Origin: Vicinamibacteria bacterium
GTDB lineage: Bacteria; Acidobacteriota; Vicinamibacteria; Fen-336; JAGNNV01
Reading direction: 5' to 3'
DNA: 57,333 bases
Assembly (NCBI GenBank): GCA_019694155.1
Contig: JAIBCN010000255.1
Location: 1-57,333 of the forward strand
In this document: piece after piece, positions 40,079 to 48,084 of the stretch
Layout of the letters: the number at the start of each line of letters is the position of its first letter
How positions within the stretch are numbered: the stretch's first letter is position 1
Position numbers and translations under genes: made by a program
The notes under the pieces: generated by a model
The model's database searches: none
What the model was told of the DNA's origin: nothing
Seen by the model: the letters and a program-made list of their open reading frames with translations, nothing else

Positions 40079-41882
40079 GAGACTTCTCGCCTCCCTCTTT
40101 TGCGGTGTTCCCGGTCTTGGCCTGCGTCTCCGGAGAGGGCGCTGTCTGTGCTGCCTGTGAAGCTCCTCCCAGGCCGTTCAGGCCGTGGATGTAGTTGATG
40201 ACGTCGCCGATCGACTTGTCGTCGAGATTGAAGTCGAAGCCGGCCGCGGGCATGGCCGAGCCCTGCACGCCGTACTTGATGCTCTCGTGCAGGCGCGCGT
40301 AGGACGCGGCGGTCACGAAGGGCTTGTTCCGCAGGTTGCGGGGCCGGGGCCAGATGTCGACCGCGTTCGGACCGTGGCCGTCGGCCTTCTTGCCATGGCA
40401 TCCCCAGCAGCGGTCGAGGAAGATGGCCTCGCCCCGCGCCGTGCTCTCGGCCGAGAAGGGAACGGGGTTCGTGGTGGGCACCTTGCGGTTGGTGGCGACC
40501 CGCGCGGTGCCGCCCTTCGAGATGTTCTCGAGCACGTAGTCGACGAGGCGGGCAGCGCGTTCCTGTCCGAGAACCTTGCCCCAGGGCGCCATGCTGGTGC
40601 CGGGGACGCCGTTCATCACGCTGTCCACGAGACGCTCGTGCGGCTTGCTCTTCAGGAACGCAGCCTTGGTGAGATCGCGGGGCCGCGGGTCGAGGTAGCG
40701 CGAGATCAAGCCGTCACCCGCGCCCTTCTCACCGTGGCAGCGCGCGCAGATCGCCTTGTACTCCTCGGCCGGGTCGTCGACGATCTTCGGCATGGGGAGC
40801 GTCGTGAGGTACTCGGTCAACGCCACGAAGGCCTCGTTGGGCAGCGGGTAGGGCGGCATGATGGATCCGGGAACGACGCTCCTCGGGTCCTTGAAGTGGG
40901 CCATGAGCCACGAGTAGTCGCGCTGCGCCGAGGCGTACTCGATATCCGGCCCCACCCTCCCGTCGACGCCGCCCAGCTTGTGGCAGCTCAAGCAGCCTGC
41001 TTTGGGCAGGAGCATCTCGCCGCGTTTGGCGGCGACCTGCGTGGCCATCGCCTGGGCCGCCTCCGGGCCCGCGATGACCGCGACCTCCAGCCACTCGGGC
41101 CGGGCCTGCTGCGCCGAAACGAACTGCTGGAGCGGCGCCCGGGAAATGCGCGAGCCCTGCTGCGCCTTGAGGAAGGTGGCGAGGGCCTGGCGCTGATGAT
41201 CGGTGAGGTCCTGCTTCGGCATGGTCGACGTGGGATTGGTGGCCCGCGGGTCGAGGATCTTTCCGAGGATGTAGTCCGGCCGGCGCCTCCGCCCCACCTC
41301 GGTCAGCTCGGGCCCGATCGAGCCGAAGCTCAGGCCCGAGATGGTGTGGCAGGTGTAGCAGGCGCGCTGGAAGAAGAGCTGCCGCCCCTCGTTCACCAGG
41401 GGCGCATGCTCCCAGCCCGGCTCCACGTGGCACTGCACGCAGTTCGCCTGGATCATGTCCTTGCTGACCATGGGCCACGGCCAGTCTTCTCCGCCCTCGT
41501 GGGCCGCCTTGGTGAACACCGCGCGTCCCTGGCCGTCGTGGCACACCGTGCACCCGTAGGTCTCGAACTTGTGGCCGGGGATCTTCGGGTGGGTCTTGAG
41601 GGGCTGGTTGGCGCTTTCGAAGCGGGGGTCGTCGATTGCGATGTGGCAGGTCTGACAGCGGTCGACGCGCTCGGCGCCGAAGCTGCGGACGATGGTCTGC
41701 TCGATGGCGGGCCGGCGGCTTCGCAGGGTCTCCTTGACGAGATCGCTGGTTCCCGGCTCGGCGATCGCCTTCGCGAAGTAGTCGCTCTGGTACTCCTGCC
41801 AGCGCGCGAAGAACTGGTCGTAGAAGACGATGCCGTGGATCACCAGGACGATTACGGAGAGGACGGCCAGGGCTGAGCGCAT
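40068..41882 (-). CDS. seven-haem membrane-anchored cytochrome c
   Basis: 604 residues with an N-terminal anchor helix ('ALAVLSVIVLVIHGIVF'). Seven CxxCH sites appear in order: CQTCH, CTVCH, CVQCH, CYTCH, CLSCH, CARCH and CWGCH. The first three belong to a multihaem-like N-terminal part; the last four are successive monohaem cytochrome c domains ('ACYTCHTISGLSFGSIGPEL', 'AGCLSCHKLGG', 'CARCHGEKGAGDG', 'DRCWGCHGKKADGHG'). Placed between cytochrome b and CcoN, it probably wires the bc complex to the oxidase, replacing both cytochrome c1 and CcoP. It ends overlapping ccoN by 11 bp. Confidence 0.92.
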   Translation of the reverse strand: MRSALAVLSVIVLVIHGIVFYDQFFARWQEYQSDYFAKAIAEPGTSDLVKETLRSRRPAIEQTIVRSFGAERVDRCQTCHIAIDDPRFESANQPLKTHPKIPGHKFETYGCTVCHDGQGRAVFTKAAHEGGEDWPWPMVSKDMIQANCVQCHVEPGWEHAPLVNEGRQLFFQRACYTCHTISGLSFGSIGPELTEVGRRRRPDYILGKILDPRATNPTSTMPKQDLTDHQRQALATFLKAQQGSRISRAPLQQFVSAQQARPEWLEVAVIAGPEAAQAMATQVAAKRGEMLLPKAGCLSCHKLGGVDGRVGPDIEYASAQRDYSWLMAHFKDPRSVVPGSIMPPYPLPNEAFVALTEYLTTLPMPKIVDDPAEEYKAICARCHGEKGAGDGLISRYLDPRPRDLTKAAFLKSKPHERLVDSVMNGVPGTSMAPWGKVLGQERAARLVDYVLENISKGGTARVATNRKVPTTNPVPFSAESTARGEAIFLDRCWGCHGKKADGHGPNAVDIWPRPRNLRNKPFVTAASYARLHESIKYGVQGSAMPAAGFDFNLDDKSIGDVINYIHGLNGLGGASQAAQTAPSPETQAKTGNTAKEGGEKSHER

Positions 41883-41904
41883 GATCTATCGCCTCACCTC
41901 GAGG

Positions 41905-43185
41905 TCACCAGGGGGTGATGAGGGCCCAGTTTGGGCCTCGGAAGAAGGATCCAATGATCATGAAGACGAGGTTCGTGATCAGGAGCAGGGTGAAGATCAC
42001 GTTCGCGAGGAGCCGGTGCCTGGAGAACCAGACGCCGGTGCCGCGTGTGCCGCGATCGAGGTACGGAACGAGGAGGAGCAGGATGACGAAGATGGTGGGC
42101 ACGCCGATGCCGCCCCAGAAAGCCGAGTAGGACACCATCTCCTGCAGGCCCAGGAAGTACCACGGCGCCTTCGAAGGGTTCGGCGGATGCGTGGCGTCGG
42201 CCGGCGCCTCGAGGGGCGCGTTCAGAGCGAGCGACATGCAGAGGATCACGACCACGGTCAGGGCGAAGCAGAAGAGCTCCGCGATGAACAGGTTCGGCCA
42301 GGAGTAGACCGTGTTGTCCGGAGTGTTGCCGACCTTGGTGAAGGGCCCGCGCACGAGGCCCATGACGCCGAACTGGCGGGTCTTCTGCGTCTTCGCCAGG
42401 GGCGCAAGTCCTTCGTGTTTGCCTTCGATGGCCGCGGGAAACTGCGCCTGGGACTCGGGCAGGTCGGCGCCCTCGGGGCGCGAGAGGCCTCCATCCTTCC
42501 GGATGCGCCAGAAATGCACGGCGACGAGCAGTGTGATGGCGGCGGGAATGATGGCCACGTGGAGGACGTAGAAGCGGATCAGGGCTTCCTGTCCGACCAC
42601 GCGGTCGCCCAGCAGGAGGAAGCGCATCTCTTCGCCCACGAAGGGGGCGTAACCCGCGATGGCTGTGCCCACGGTGATGGCCCAGAAGGCAAGCTGGTCC
42701 CAGGGGAGCAGGTAGCCCGTGAACGAGGCCACCAGGGTAAGGAGGAAGAGGACGACTCCGATGATCCAGTTGAACTCGCGGGGCGCGCGGTAGCTGCCGG
42801 TGTAGAACACACGACACAGATGGAGGCCCACGATCGCTACCATCGCGTGAGCGCCCCACCGGTGCATGTTCCGCAGCAGCGTGCCGAAAGCGACCGTGCC
42901 GGACAGGTCGAGCATGCGGTTGTGCGCCTGCTCCACCGAAGGCACGTAATAGAACATGAGGAGGAAGCCCGAGGCGGTGAGGATGATGAAGAGGCTCAGC
43001 GAGAAAACGCCGAGGCCCATCGTGTACCAGGGCTTCAGCGAGTTCGCGTGCGTCTTGATCGGATGGATGTGGAGGAACAGGTTGGTGAACGTGGTCTGCG
43101 AGCGCCCGAGGTCCGAACTCGGCAGCGGGTTCCGGAAGACGGAGCGCCAGACGTTCTTGGGCAGATCGATGATGTTCTGGAGCAT
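41905..43185 (-). CDS. cytochrome b of a bc-type quinol dehydrogenase
   Basis: 426 residues, fusing a four-helix cytochrome b6 core with a subunit IV-like part. Haem-b histidines lie in '[20 protein letters not shown]' and '[20 protein letters not shown]'. '[20 protein letters not shown]' is the Qo-site helix region. The usual PEWY motif reads '[13 protein letters not shown]' here, a change also found in other menaquinol-linked lineages. An extra cytoplasmic loop lies at about 235-275. The ATG at 43185 follows the Rieske stop by 8 bp; longer in-frame upstream sequence is antisense-like and rejected. Confidence 0.94.
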   Translation of the reverse strand: MLQNIIDLPKNVWRSVFRNPLPSSDLGRSQTTFTNLFLHIHPIKTHANSLKPWYTMGLGVFSLSLFIILTASGFLLMFYYVPSVEQAHNRMLDLSGTVAFGTLLRNMHRWGAHAMVAIVGLHLCRVFYTGSYRAPREFNWIIGVVLFLLTLVASFTGYLLPWDQLAFWAITVGTAIAGYAPFVGEEMRFLLLGDRVVGQEALIRFYVLHVAIIPAAITLLVAVHFWRIRKDGGLSRPEGADLPESQAQFPAAIEGKHEGLAPLAKTQKTRQFGVMGLVRGPFTKVGNTPDNTVYSWPNLFIAELFCFALTVVVILCMSLALNAPLEAPADATHPPNPSKAPWYFLGLQEMVSYSAFWGGIGVPTIFVILLLLVPYLDRGTRGTGVWFSRHRLLANVIFTLLLITNLVFMIIGSFFRGPNWALITPW

Positions 43186-43193
43186 GTCGCCCT

Positions 43194-43676
43194 CTAGACC
43201 TTGAGGAACGTCCCCGGATCGACGGGCGCCGCGGTGTCGATCTCCACGTCCCCGGAGGGGGCGAGGGAGCAGCGGTACCAGGGCAAAGGACGGGGCGCGG
43301 GGCCGGCAAGGACGGTGCCTTCCGCGTCGAAACGGCTGCCGTGGCAAGGGCAGTCGAACCCGATGTCGGTGGTCTGTATGACGCAGCCGAGATGCGTGCA
43401 GGTATTCGAGATCGCCGCGACACCGGCGTCGGTGCGGATCAGGGTCACGCGCTGACGCGTGAAGGGAAGGCGCGTGCCGGGCGGGAAGGTCTCGGGCTTG
43501 CCGACCCTGAAGCGGGAGGGCTCGCCGTACGTCACCCGCGGCCTGAAGAAGAGCAGGTTCGAAAGGCCCGCGACGAATGCGGCGCCGGCGAGGCCGAGAA
43601 GGCTGGTCCAGGTGAGCGCTTCGCGGCGGCCCACGTGGGCTGGCGGCACTACGGTTCCGGAGGGTGAACCGGTCAT
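43194..43676 (-). CDS. Rieske [2Fe-2S] protein
   Basis: 160 residues. A Tat-like N-terminus ('[19 protein letters not shown]') serves as the membrane anchor. The two cluster boxes are 'CTHLGC' and '[20 protein letters not shown]' (two Cys and two His in total). It transfers the first quinol electron to the cytochrome c part of the complex. It abuts the ccoS stop without a gap and is followed by cytochrome b. Confidence 0.95.
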   Translation of the reverse strand: MTGSPSGTVVPPAHVGRREALTWTSLLGLAGAAFVAGLSNLLFFRPRVTYGEPSRFRVGKPETFPPGTRLPFTRQRVTLIRTDAGVAAISNTCTHLGCVIQTTDIGFDCPCHGSRFDAEGTVLAGPAPRPLPWYRCSLAPSGDVEIDTAAPVDPGTFLKV

Positions 43677-43883
43677 CTACGTGTTTCCTTTCGGCGTGGC
43701 GAGTGACATGTCGGAGGCCTTCGCCGGCTCGGCGTCCGGCGCGATATCGGGCCAGAACACCTGCTGCTTCGAGTCCTCGAGGTCTTTGAACTGGCCGGAC
43801 CGAACGCCCCAGGCCCAGACGCATGCGAAGGCTGCGCCCATCGCTATGCCAGCTAGGAACAGGCAGATCGTGATGGTCAGCAT
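43677..43883 (-). CDS. ccoS: CcoS-like cbb3 oxidase assembly protein
   Basis: 68 residues: one helix ('[20 protein letters not shown]') then the typical '[19 protein letters not shown]'. CcoS is needed for cofactor insertion into CcoN. It is the first gene of the 13-gene operon, 65 bp downstream of the -12 element of the sigma-54 promoter. No strong ribosome site is seen before the ATG at 43883. Confidence 0.78.
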   Translation of the reverse strand: MLTITICLFLAGIAMGAAFACVWAWGVRSGQFKDLEDSKQQVFWPDIAPDAEPAKASDMSLATPKGNT

Positions 43884-43947
43884 GGTTCTTGGAGGGTGGC
43901 CTGGGACGTTCGACCGGTACCGGACGGGTCCGTGTTTCGAGTGCTAG

Positions 43948-43963
43948 AGCAGGGGTCGTGCCA
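43948..43963 (-). promoter_or_regulatory. sigma-54 (-24/-12) promoter of the respiratory operon
   Basis: On the minus strand TGGCACGACCCCTGCT fits the sigma-54 consensus TGGCACG-N4-TTGC-W with one mismatch, and has the required GG-N10-GC spacing. Transcription should start at about 43937, giving a leader of roughly 54 bases before ccoS. An NtrC-type activator must act on it. Confidence 0.7.
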
Positions 43964-44079
43964 GGCCGGTGACGGGGAGAGCGGGCGGACCGCGCGCGTT
44001 GGTCTCAGTGCGACGACGACCGCTCTGGAGAAGGGCGCAAGCAGAGTTTGCGCGGCTTTCCGCGATGTGCGCACCGTTG

Positions 44080-44110
44080 AAAAAGCTGCGCGCGCGTCGT
44101 TGCGCGCAGC
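44080..44110 (-). terminator. intrinsic terminator
   Basis: A 9-bp stem (GCTGCGCGC / GCGCGCAGC, 8-base loop) is followed on the minus strand directly by TTTTT. It ends the two-gene transcript from 45142-44169 and insulates the respiratory operon. Confidence 0.7.
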
Positions 44111-44168
44111 GAAGTTTTTGCGCGCGCGAGCCGCTCGACTGAGTCGGCAGGAAGCGCGCCTGGTGAGG

Positions 44169-44663
44169 CTAGATGCTGGTTTCCAGAGAGGTCCGCTGTT
44201 TCGCCGCCTGGTGGATGATGAAGCCCGTGGGCAGTCCGACGCAGAGGATGTGGGTGAGGATGCCGTCCAGGAGAACGGCCGGTGGGTGCTTCACCGGCCC
44301 GATCGCGGAAAGGGGGAAGACGACGAACTGCATGAAGAAGTAGACGGCCACGCTATAGAGGGGCCCGAGCGAAAGCGCGTGACGCACGAGGAGGCGCGCC
44401 TGACGGCTTGCCGCGTAGTACGCCCCGAATACGCAGAAAGCGATGAAGAAGTGGAGGGCCAGGCCCAGGACGGCGGTGGACATCCCGCCTTGATAGGCCT
44501 CACGGCCGAGAGCGCCGCTCGCCACGCTCTGCAGGACCCGAACCGCCGATCCTCCTTTGTATGTGGCGAAGAGTATCGGTTTCAGTATGTCGAGCACGCC
44601 TACGGCCAGGCCGCCGCGCAGGATCGTGGCGGCCGCGGGAGATCCGAGCGACGGGAGCGTCAC
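44169..44663 (-). CDS. tandem membrane paralogue 2, unknown function
   Basis: 164 residues with about four helices. It shares with its upstream neighbour the layout 'VGVLDILKPILFATYKG', 'VLQSVASGALGREAYQGG', 'GLALHFFIAFCVFGAYYAAS', 'FFMQFVVFPLSAIGP' and a C-terminal 'GILTHILCVGLPTGFII'. The strong conservation of the ASGALG, HF-IAF and VVFPLSAIG blocks between the two copies suggests a defined fold, perhaps a heterodimer. I recognise a widespread uncharacterised family but no named function. It overlaps its partner by 4 bp. Confidence 0.7.
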   Translation of the reverse strand: MTLPSLGSPAAATILRGGLAVGVLDILKPILFATYKGGSAVRVLQSVASGALGREAYQGGMSTAVLGLALHFFIAFCVFGAYYAASRQARLLVRHALSLGPLYSVAVYFFMQFVVFPLSAIGPVKHPPAVLLDGILTHILCVGLPTGFIIHQAAKQRTSLETSI

Positions 44664-45142
44664 AGACCCTGGATCGAGGAGTTGCGCGCCGCCTCGCGAA
44701 CGATGATGCCTGTGGGCAGTCCCACGCAGAAGATATGAGTGAGGACGCCGTCGATGAGGACGGGCAGCGGGGTTGGGACCCGGCCGATCGCGGAGAGGGG
44801 AAACACGACGAAGCGCATGAAGGCGAAGACCGCGACTCCGTAGATCGGGCTCAGCAGGTAGGCATGAGAGATGAGAATCGGGAGTCTTCGGCTCGCCACG
44901 TAGTAGATGGTGAACACGGTGAAGGCGATCAGGAAATGAAAGGCAAGCCCCAGCGCCGCCACGGGCAGACCGCCATCGAAGGCCTTCCTGCCCAGCGCAC
45001 CGCTCGCCACCGCGTGCAGGACCCAGGTCACGGGGCGCCCCTGGAATGAGAGGAACACCATGTTCTTCAGGATGTCGAGCGATCCCATGATGAGGCCACC
45101 CGCCAGAATGGTCTGGGCCGGAGTCAGAGGCAGGCGAATCAA
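44660..45142 (-). CDS. tandem membrane paralogue 1, unknown function
   Basis: 160 residues with about four helices, paralogous to the next gene: 'MGSLDILKNMVFLSFQGRP', 'VASGALGRKAFDGGLPVAAL', 'FHFLIAFTVFTIYYVASRR', 'MRFVVFPLSAIG', 'GVLTHIFCVGLPTGIIV'. The start is TTG at 45142. It overlaps, as TTGA, the stop of an 18-codon frame that begins at ATG 45195, so re-initiation is possible. No function is known. Confidence 0.7.
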   Translation of the reverse strand: MIRLPLTPAQTILAGGLIMGSLDILKNMVFLSFQGRPVTWVLHAVASGALGRKAFDGGLPVAALGLAFHFLIAFTVFTIYYVASRRLPILISHAYLLSPIYGVAVFAFMRFVVFPLSAIGRVPTPLPVLIDGVLTHIFCVGLPTGIIVREAARNSSIQGL

Positions 45143-45195
45143 GCCTGCGCCTCGTCAGGCGTTGCGGGCGGCGGCGGATAGATGGTGGGGGTCAT
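45139..45195 (-). CDS. possible 18-residue leader peptide
   Basis: A short frame of 18 codons, Pro-rich in the middle ('TIYPPPPATPDEAQA'). Its TGA overlaps the TTG start of the tandem membrane gene. A run of four prolines could pause ribosomes. It may be a coupling leader or simply chance; nothing else supports it. Confidence 0.2.
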   Translation of the reverse strand: MTPTIYPPPPATPDEAQA

Positions 45196-45344
45196 TTCGC
45201 GGACTCGAGGTCGGGAATGAGCCTAGGGATGGCGCGAACGCCCGGAAATGACCACTTGAGGCCGCGTGAGGCAGACCACTCGCGACGCCCGGGCGCCGGA
45301 GCGCCGAGCTTGGTGAGCCTCAAGCCCGCCACTAAGCTCGGTGG

Positions 45345-46847
45345 ATGTCCGCGCGCCGTACCCCCGGTCTGCCCGCGATCGCACTCGATCGCGGATCGGC
45401 AACGCCCCTGTATCGGCAGATCTACGAGGGCTACCGCGCCGCGATCATCGAGCGCCGCCTCCGCCCGGGCCAGCGGATGCCATCCACCCGCGGCCTCGCC
45501 GACGAGCTTGGGCTGTCGCGTATTCCGGTACTGAACGCGTTCGAGCAGCTGATCGCCGAGGGCTACCTGCAGGCGCGCGCGGGGGCAGGGACTTATGTAT
45601 CGAGCGCTTTGCCGCCGCAGCGGTCGGACGGCGGCCCCGCCCCTTCCGGGCTTTCGGGCCGGGCCGGGCGGGGAAGGGGACGTCGGGTCTCCCGGGTGTC
45701 CGTCCGACTGCCGGCCAGTCAGCCGTGGCTGCGGGGCACGGGCGCTTTCGCGATCGGCCAGGCCGCCATCAGTGATTTCCCCTACGCCACCTGGACCCGG
45801 CTCCTCTCTCGCCATGCCCACCGGCTGACCGCCGGGCTCCTGCGCTACGGATCACCGTTCGGGCACCTGCCCTTCCGCGAAGCGGTCGCCGACTACCTGC
45901 GGACCACGCGGGCCATGCACTGCGAAGCGGAGCAGATCATGGTGGTGAGTGGCTCACAGCAGGCCCTCGCCATTTGTGCCCGGGCGCTGCTCGATCCCGG
46001 TGACCAGATCTGGACCGAGAATCCCGGTTATCACGGCGGACGCGCGGCTCTCCAACTCGCGGGCGCCCGGGTGGTGCCCGTGCCCGTGGACGCAGAGGGC
46101 CTCGACGTCGCCGCTGGAATCTCCCGCGCGCCGGAGGCGCGCGCGGCGCTCGTGACGCCCTCCCACCAATACCCGCTCGGCGTGTCCATGAGCGCTTCCC
46201 GCCGCCTTCAGCTTCTCCAGTGGGCGAGTTCCCGGGGAGCGTGGATCATCGAGGACGACTACGACAGCGAGCACCGTTACGAGAGCCTGCCCCTGGGCGC
46301 GCTGCAGGGCCTCGATCGGGACCGGCGCGTCCTCCACGTGGGCACCTTCAGCAAGGTTCTCTTTCCGGCGCTCCGGCTCGGCTACATCGTGGTTCCGCCC
46401 GACCTGATCGAGACCTTCGCCAAGGTGCGGGCGGCGATGGACATCTGTCCGCCCGCGTTTCTTCAGGCCGCGCTCACCGACTTCCTTCGCGAAGGGCACT
46501 TCGCTCTTCACATCCGGCGCATGCGGCGCCGGTACCGTGAGCGCCGGGCCGCACTGGCTGACGGCCTTCGAGGGGCTCTGGGTGAAGGGTTCCGTATCGT
46601 TGGCGATCAGGCGGGGATGCACCTCGTGGTCGAGCTGCCCAAGGGCCTGCGTGACCGCGAAATCGCGAAGGCGGCGGCCGAAGTGGAGTTGTGGGCCATG
46701 CCCTTGTCCTGGTGTTACGCGGGCCGGGCTCTCAAGCAGGGCCTGGTCCTCGGCTACGGAGGGAATACGGCGCCGGAGATTCGCGCGGGCGTGCGCCGGC
46801 TGGAGGAAGTGATCCGCTCGATTCGCGGAGGGAGAACCCGACCATGA
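45345..46847 (+). CDS. MocR/PdxR-type regulator (GntR domain plus aminotransferase fold)
   Basis: 500 residues. An N-terminal GntR winged helix ('LYRQIYEGYRAAIIERRLRP', 'GQRMPSTRGLADELGLSRIP') is linked to a class-I aminotransferase-like domain with the pyridoxal-phosphate lysine region 'VLHVGTFSKVLFPALRLGYI' and 'WIIEDDYDSEHRYES'. Such regulators sense pyridoxal phosphate or amino-compound adducts. A direct repeat AGCTTGGTG/AGCTCGGTG (45307 and 45335) precedes the start and could be the binding site. Its stop overlaps the next gene by 4 bp. Confidence 0.94.
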   Translation: MSARRTPGLPAIALDRGSATPLYRQIYEGYRAAIIERRLRPGQRMPSTRGLADELGLSRIPVLNAFEQLIAEGYLQARAGAGTYVSSALPPQRSDGGPAPSGLSGRAGRGRGRRVSRVSVRLPASQPWLRGTGAFAIGQAAISDFPYATWTRLLSRHAHRLTAGLLRYGSPFGHLPFREAVADYLRTTRAMHCEAEQIMVVSGSQQALAICARALLDPGDQIWTENPGYHGGRAALQLAGARVVPVPVDAEGLDVAAGISRAPEARAALVTPSHQYPLGVSMSASRRLQLLQWASSRGAWIIEDDYDSEHRYESLPLGALQGLDRDRRVLHVGTFSKVLFPALRLGYIVVPPDLIETFAKVRAAMDICPPAFLQAALTDFLREGHFALHIRRMRRRYRERRAALADGLRGALGEGFRIVGDQAGMHLVVELPKGLRDREIAKAAAEVELWAMPLSWCYAGRALKQGLVLGYGGNTAPEIRAGVRRLEEVIRSIRGGRTRP

Positions 46848-47056
46848 CGGCCGTCGATTCCTCGACCTGTCCCCTCTGCCTCCGAGCCAACGATTGCGCG
46901 ATGGCGAGAAGCGCGTCGCCGTGCTGGTGCGAGCCGCTATCCATCCCGGCGGAGGTGCTCGCGCGGGTCCCGGAAGCGTACCGGGGCGCGGTGTGCATTT
47001 GCCGCCGTTGCGCGGAGGGAGCGGAGGCTCCCAAAGGCGGCACGCCCGCCCGGTAG
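46844..47056 (+). CDS. cysteine-rich CWC-family protein
   Basis: 70 residues with seven or eight cysteines: 'STCPLCLRANDCAMARSASP', 'CWCEPLSIPAEVLARVPEAY' and 'VCICRRCAEGAEAP'. This matches the small cysteine-rich CWC family (C-x2-C, CWC, CxCxxC), probably zinc-binding, function unknown. It is translationally coupled to the MocR gene (ATGA). Confidence 0.85.
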   Translation: MTAVDSSTCPLCLRANDCAMARSASPCWCEPLSIPAEVLARVPEAYRGAVCICRRCAEGAEAPKGGTPAR

Positions 47057-47062
47057 CGCTCG

Positions 47063-47950
47063 CTACTTCAGGTTCTTCTGGAAGAACTCGATGGTGCGCT
47101 TCCAGGCGAGGTCGGCGTTCGCCTTATCGAATCGCGGCGTGGTGTCGTTGTTGAAGCCGTGCTGCGCGCCTGGATAGACGAAGCCTTCGTACTTCACGTT
47201 GTTCGCTTTCAGGGCCGCCTCATACGCGGGCCAGCCCGCGACCAGCCGCTCGTCCTTCTCCGCATGGTGCACGAGGATCGGGCACTTGATGTTCTTCACG
47301 TCGTCCGCGGGCGGCGCCCCGCCGTAGAAGGGAACCGCGCCGGCCAGATCGGGGATGCGGGTCGCCAGCATGTTCGCGATGCCGCCTCCGTAGCAGAAAC
47401 CTACGACCGCGACCTTGCCTGTGCAGTCGGGTCGGCTCTTGAGCCAGCCAGCGGCCGCCACGAAATCCTCGCGCGTCTTCGCCTGATCGAGTTTCGGGAA
47501 CACTTCGCGAGCCTTGTCCTCATCGCCCGGATAGCCTCCGAGAGGGAAGAGCGCGTCGGGGGCGAAGGCCATGAACCCCTCGAGCGCCACCCGGCGGGCG
47601 ATGTCCTCGATGTGGGGGTTCAACCCGCGGTTCTCGTGCACGACGAGGACGCCCGCGAGCTTCCCCTTCTTGCCGGCCGGTCGCACGAGGTAGCCCCGCA
47701 TCTTGATATTGCCCTGAGGCGACGGGTACTCGACGTATTCGCCGATGATGCGCTTGTCGTCCTTCGGAACCACCTCGGCCTCTGCGAAGCGCGGGGTCAG
47801 GGCATCGAGAATCATCGCGCCCGTCATGCCGGCGATGCCGAACTTTCCAGCCTGGTCCACGAAGGTCCGCCGGTCGATGTCGCCGTGAACGAACTTGTCG
47901 AAGAGGTCGTAGACGTTCTGATCGAATTCCCTGGGGTTCTTTTGTTCCAT
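47063..47950 (-). CDS. dienelactone-hydrolase family protein, secreted type
   Basis: 295 residues. The alpha/beta-hydrolase domain has nucleophile Cys in 'VAVVGFCYGGGIANMLATRI', oxyanion/entrance 'VVHENRGLNPHIEDIARRVA', acid residue region 'HHAEKDERLVAGWP' and His in 'YPGAQHGFNNDTTPRF'. An N-terminal extension of about 60 residues with 'RRTFVDQAGKFGIAGMTGAM' resembles a Tat-like signal found in this subgroup, so the enzyme may be periplasmic. It hydrolyses a lactone or ester; the substrate is unknown. Confidence 0.92.
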   Translation of the reverse strand: MEQKNPREFDQNVYDLFDKFVHGDIDRRTFVDQAGKFGIAGMTGAMILDALTPRFAEAEVVPKDDKRIIGEYVEYPSPQGNIKMRGYLVRPAGKKGKLAGVLVVHENRGLNPHIEDIARRVALEGFMAFAPDALFPLGGYPGDEDKAREVFPKLDQAKTREDFVAAAGWLKSRPDCTGKVAVVGFCYGGGIANMLATRIPDLAGAVPFYGGAPPADDVKNIKCPILVHHAEKDERLVAGWPAYEAALKANNVKYEGFVYPGAQHGFNNDTTPRFDKANADLAWKRTIEFFQKNLK

Positions 47951-48084
47951 GGTCGGTCTCCGGAATTTTGGGAAAAGGGGCGGCGGGGAATGACCCCCGC
48001 GAATGGTTGCCGCGATCTTCGCACGATCAGCACCTCATCCCAGCGCCCTTCTCCGCGTGCCGGCCGGACGGCATACTTCACACC

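Noticed and set aside
38267..41876. Two long plus-strand frames opposite ccoO/ccoN and the cytochrome gene
   Set aside because: Antisense to haem-binding proteins with intact motifs; GC-rich DNA leaves such frames open.
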